From positions 1 to 7,939 of the forward strand of contig JBBDYF010000032.1 in assembly GCA_040901775.1 (NCBI GenBank): DNA of 7,939 nt. Direction: 5' to 3'. This DNA is from CAYLLN01 sp040901775. GTDB taxonomy: Bacteria > Planctomycetota > Planctomycetia > Pirellulales > Pirellulaceae. The position numbers and the translations under genes were made by a program. Numbering within the stretch: the first letter of the stretch is position 1; every line of letters starts with the position of its first letter. The notes under the pieces are model-generated. The model saw only the letters and a list, made by a program, of their open reading frames with translations. It had not been told where the DNA came from and did not search any database. Below are positions 6,810 to 7,939 of the stretch, one piece after another.

Positions 6810-7939
6810 TCAGTTCGCGAAAAACGCGATCATCCCGCCCGTGTAAATCAAAAGCGTGGCCGCGAGCGGGGCGTAGCCGCGCAGCGCCGCCCCGCGCGAG
6901 CCCCCCAGCGCCCGCCACATCCGCCAGCCGTTGCGCAGGGCGTACCAGAAACCGAGCAAGAGCACGGCCACCTGGACGAACGGGATGGCCCGCGGCCAAA
7001 GCTGAACCCACGGCGAGCCGGCGGCGCCGAGCAAATTCCAGCCCCAACCGAAGGGATCGGACAACGATTGGATCACGAAGGTTAGGTTCGTGGTGAACAT
7101 GGGCGTCACAAAGGAGATCCAGACCGCCAGTCCCAGCGGCAGGAGCACGCAGGTGTTGGATTTCATGAGAGAGAAACTGCTCGGGGCAAAACCCGACAGT
7201 TTCCGCCCAAGTGCCGCCAAGCCGAACATCAAGCCGGGCACGACGAGCAAGACGAGCGCCCACACGACCGTTAGAAACACCAAGAACATGCCCCAGTTGC
7301 CCTTGTCGAGGACGTTGACGCTGTCGCGCAACAGCGGCCAGTGACCTAAATGCACGAAACAATAGATCGTCGCCAGGACCAGCATTCCCATCGCCAGCCA
7401 CGCTTCTCCCGCGGAGCGAATGACCGTTTCGGGAGCGGCCGGACGCCACCGCAGCGTCACGTTGTCGTAAGCGCAGGTCTTAATGCACTCGGTACACATG
7501 CCGCAGTCCGTGTTCTCGTGGATATCCTGGGCGCACAAGCCGAACGGGCAGGCCCAACCTTTGGCGCTCCCTTTCAAACAGGTATGCACCGTGCAATCGG
7601 AACAGACCTGAGGCTCGGCGACCCGCAGCGCCAACTTGGAATTCCGCGCGTACAGCCCAATGAATCCCGTCACCGGGCACAGATAGCGACAGAAAGCCCG
7701 GAGTTCGAAGATCGGCGCGAGCACCGTGGCCATCACCACCAGCCCCAAAATTCCCCAACCGGAGAATTTTGGTGCCGCAACCAAGGCGGCCGAGAATGTG
7801 CCGAACGCCAGAAAACTGATGAGCCGCGGCCAGTCGTTGGCCAGCCAGCGCGGCCAAGCCAGGTTCCAGCCAAAGAAATGATTGTTGTAACCCTTGGTCG
7901 AGCCTTGGCGGACGCCACTCAAAGTTCCGCGTTGGGCGA
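6810..7939 (-). CDS. Membrane polyferredoxin (NapH/NosR/CcoG-like 4Fe-4S protein), N-terminus outside the window
   Basis: The frame is open to the right edge, so the true start is missing. Numbering here is from the TTG at 7922 (370 residues visible). Helices at about 33-50 and 55-72 lead to a Fer4_5-type motif, CRYLCPVTG (Cys78, Cys82). A cysteine-rich domain follows: Cys107, 110, 115, 125 and 130, then CGMCTECIKTC (140, 143, 146, 150). Five further helices lie at about 174-195, 211-236, 257-283, 308-329 and 350-369. Basic loops at 239-254 and 329-349 fall on the same side as the ferredoxin domain, so the clusters should face the cytoplasm. NapH, NosR and CcoG relatives carry electrons at the membrane (for periplasmic reductases) or assist metal-enzyme assembly. 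This one has no cytochrome c CxxCH motif, and its partner enzyme is not in view. It ends six bases before the FG-GAP gene, so the two are likely co-transcribed. Confidence 0.87.
   Translation of the reverse strand, partial: AQRGTLSGVRQGSTKGYNNHFFGWNLAWPRWLANDWPRLISFLAFGTFSAALVAAPKFSGWGILGLVVMATVLAPIFELRAFCRYLCPVTGFIGLYARNSKLALRVAEPQVCSDCTVHTCLKGSAKGWACPFGLCAQDIHENTDCGMCTECIKTCAYDNVTLRWRPAAPETVIRSAGEAWLAMGMLVLATIYCFVHLGHWPLLRDSVNVLDKGNWGMFLVFLTVVWALVLLVVPGLMFGLAALGRKLSGFAPSSFSLMKSNTCVLLPLGLAVWISFVTPMFTTNLTFVIQSLSDPFGWGWNLLGAAGSPWVQLWPRAIPFVQVAVLLLGFWYALRNGWRMWRALGGSRGAALRGYAPLAATLLIYTGGMIAFFAN

Noticed and set aside
6079..7449. Minus-strand 456-codon open frame across the FG-GAP/polyferredoxin junction
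   Set aside because: It is Arg/Gly/Ala-rich, typical of an out-of-frame reading of GC-rich DNA, and it conflicts with two genes with clear domains, helices and cysteine motifs.
6810..7939. Haem-binding CxxCH motifs in the polyferredoxin, which would make it a cytochrome-like protein
   Set aside because: None of its cysteine pairs is followed by His; the paired cysteines match iron-sulfur ligands instead.

Overview
This window looks like a chromosomal piece of a GC-rich bacterium, most likely a planctomycete (Planctomycetota, Pirellula-like). That assignment is inference from gene content: a short lipoprotein with the planctomycete-style carboxypeptidase-regulatory fold and C-terminal TSGLTAEV motif, CRTAC1/ASPIC-UnbV proteins, stand-alone FG-GAP/VCBS propellers and membrane-anchored TPR proteins. 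Shine-Dalgarno signals are weak or absent at several starts. No RNA gene, mobile element or CRISPR array was seen.

All genes lie on the minus strand, so the biological order runs from high to low coordinates. (1) 7939-6810: the C-terminal part of a membrane polyferredoxin of the NapH/NosR/CcoG kind, cut by the window edge. (2) 6803-5340: a membrane-anchored seven-repeat FG-GAP beta-propeller, six bases after gene 1. (3) 5339-5206: the only real intergenic gap. It holds a near-consensus sigma-70 promoter (TTGACA, 17-base spacer, CATAAT) and a possible 15-codon leader ORF whose stop overlaps the next start. (4) 5205-4678: a lipoprotein. (5) 4670-3507: anchored TPR protein A. (6) 3532-1793: secreted CRTAC1/ASPIC protein A, with seven calcium-type repeats and a C-terminal UnbV/ASPIC domain. 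(7) 1765-263: anchored TPR protein B. (8) 245-1: the first 81 residues of CRTAC1/ASPIC protein B, with a signal peptide, cut by the left edge and 67% identical over 51 residues to protein A.

The striking architecture is a tandem pair of pairs, TPR-A/ASPIC-A then TPR-B/ASPIC-B, behind a lipoprotein and its own promoter. Directly upstream sits a membrane iron-sulfur protein coupled to another propeller. Every protein except the polyferredoxin is predicted to act outside the cytoplasmic membrane (lipid anchor, signal anchor or signal peptide). A reasonable but unproven reading is an extracytoplasmic assembly of calcium-stabilised propellers on TPR scaffolds, possibly connected to electron transfer by the polyferredoxin. 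I cannot name a substrate or known pathway for it.
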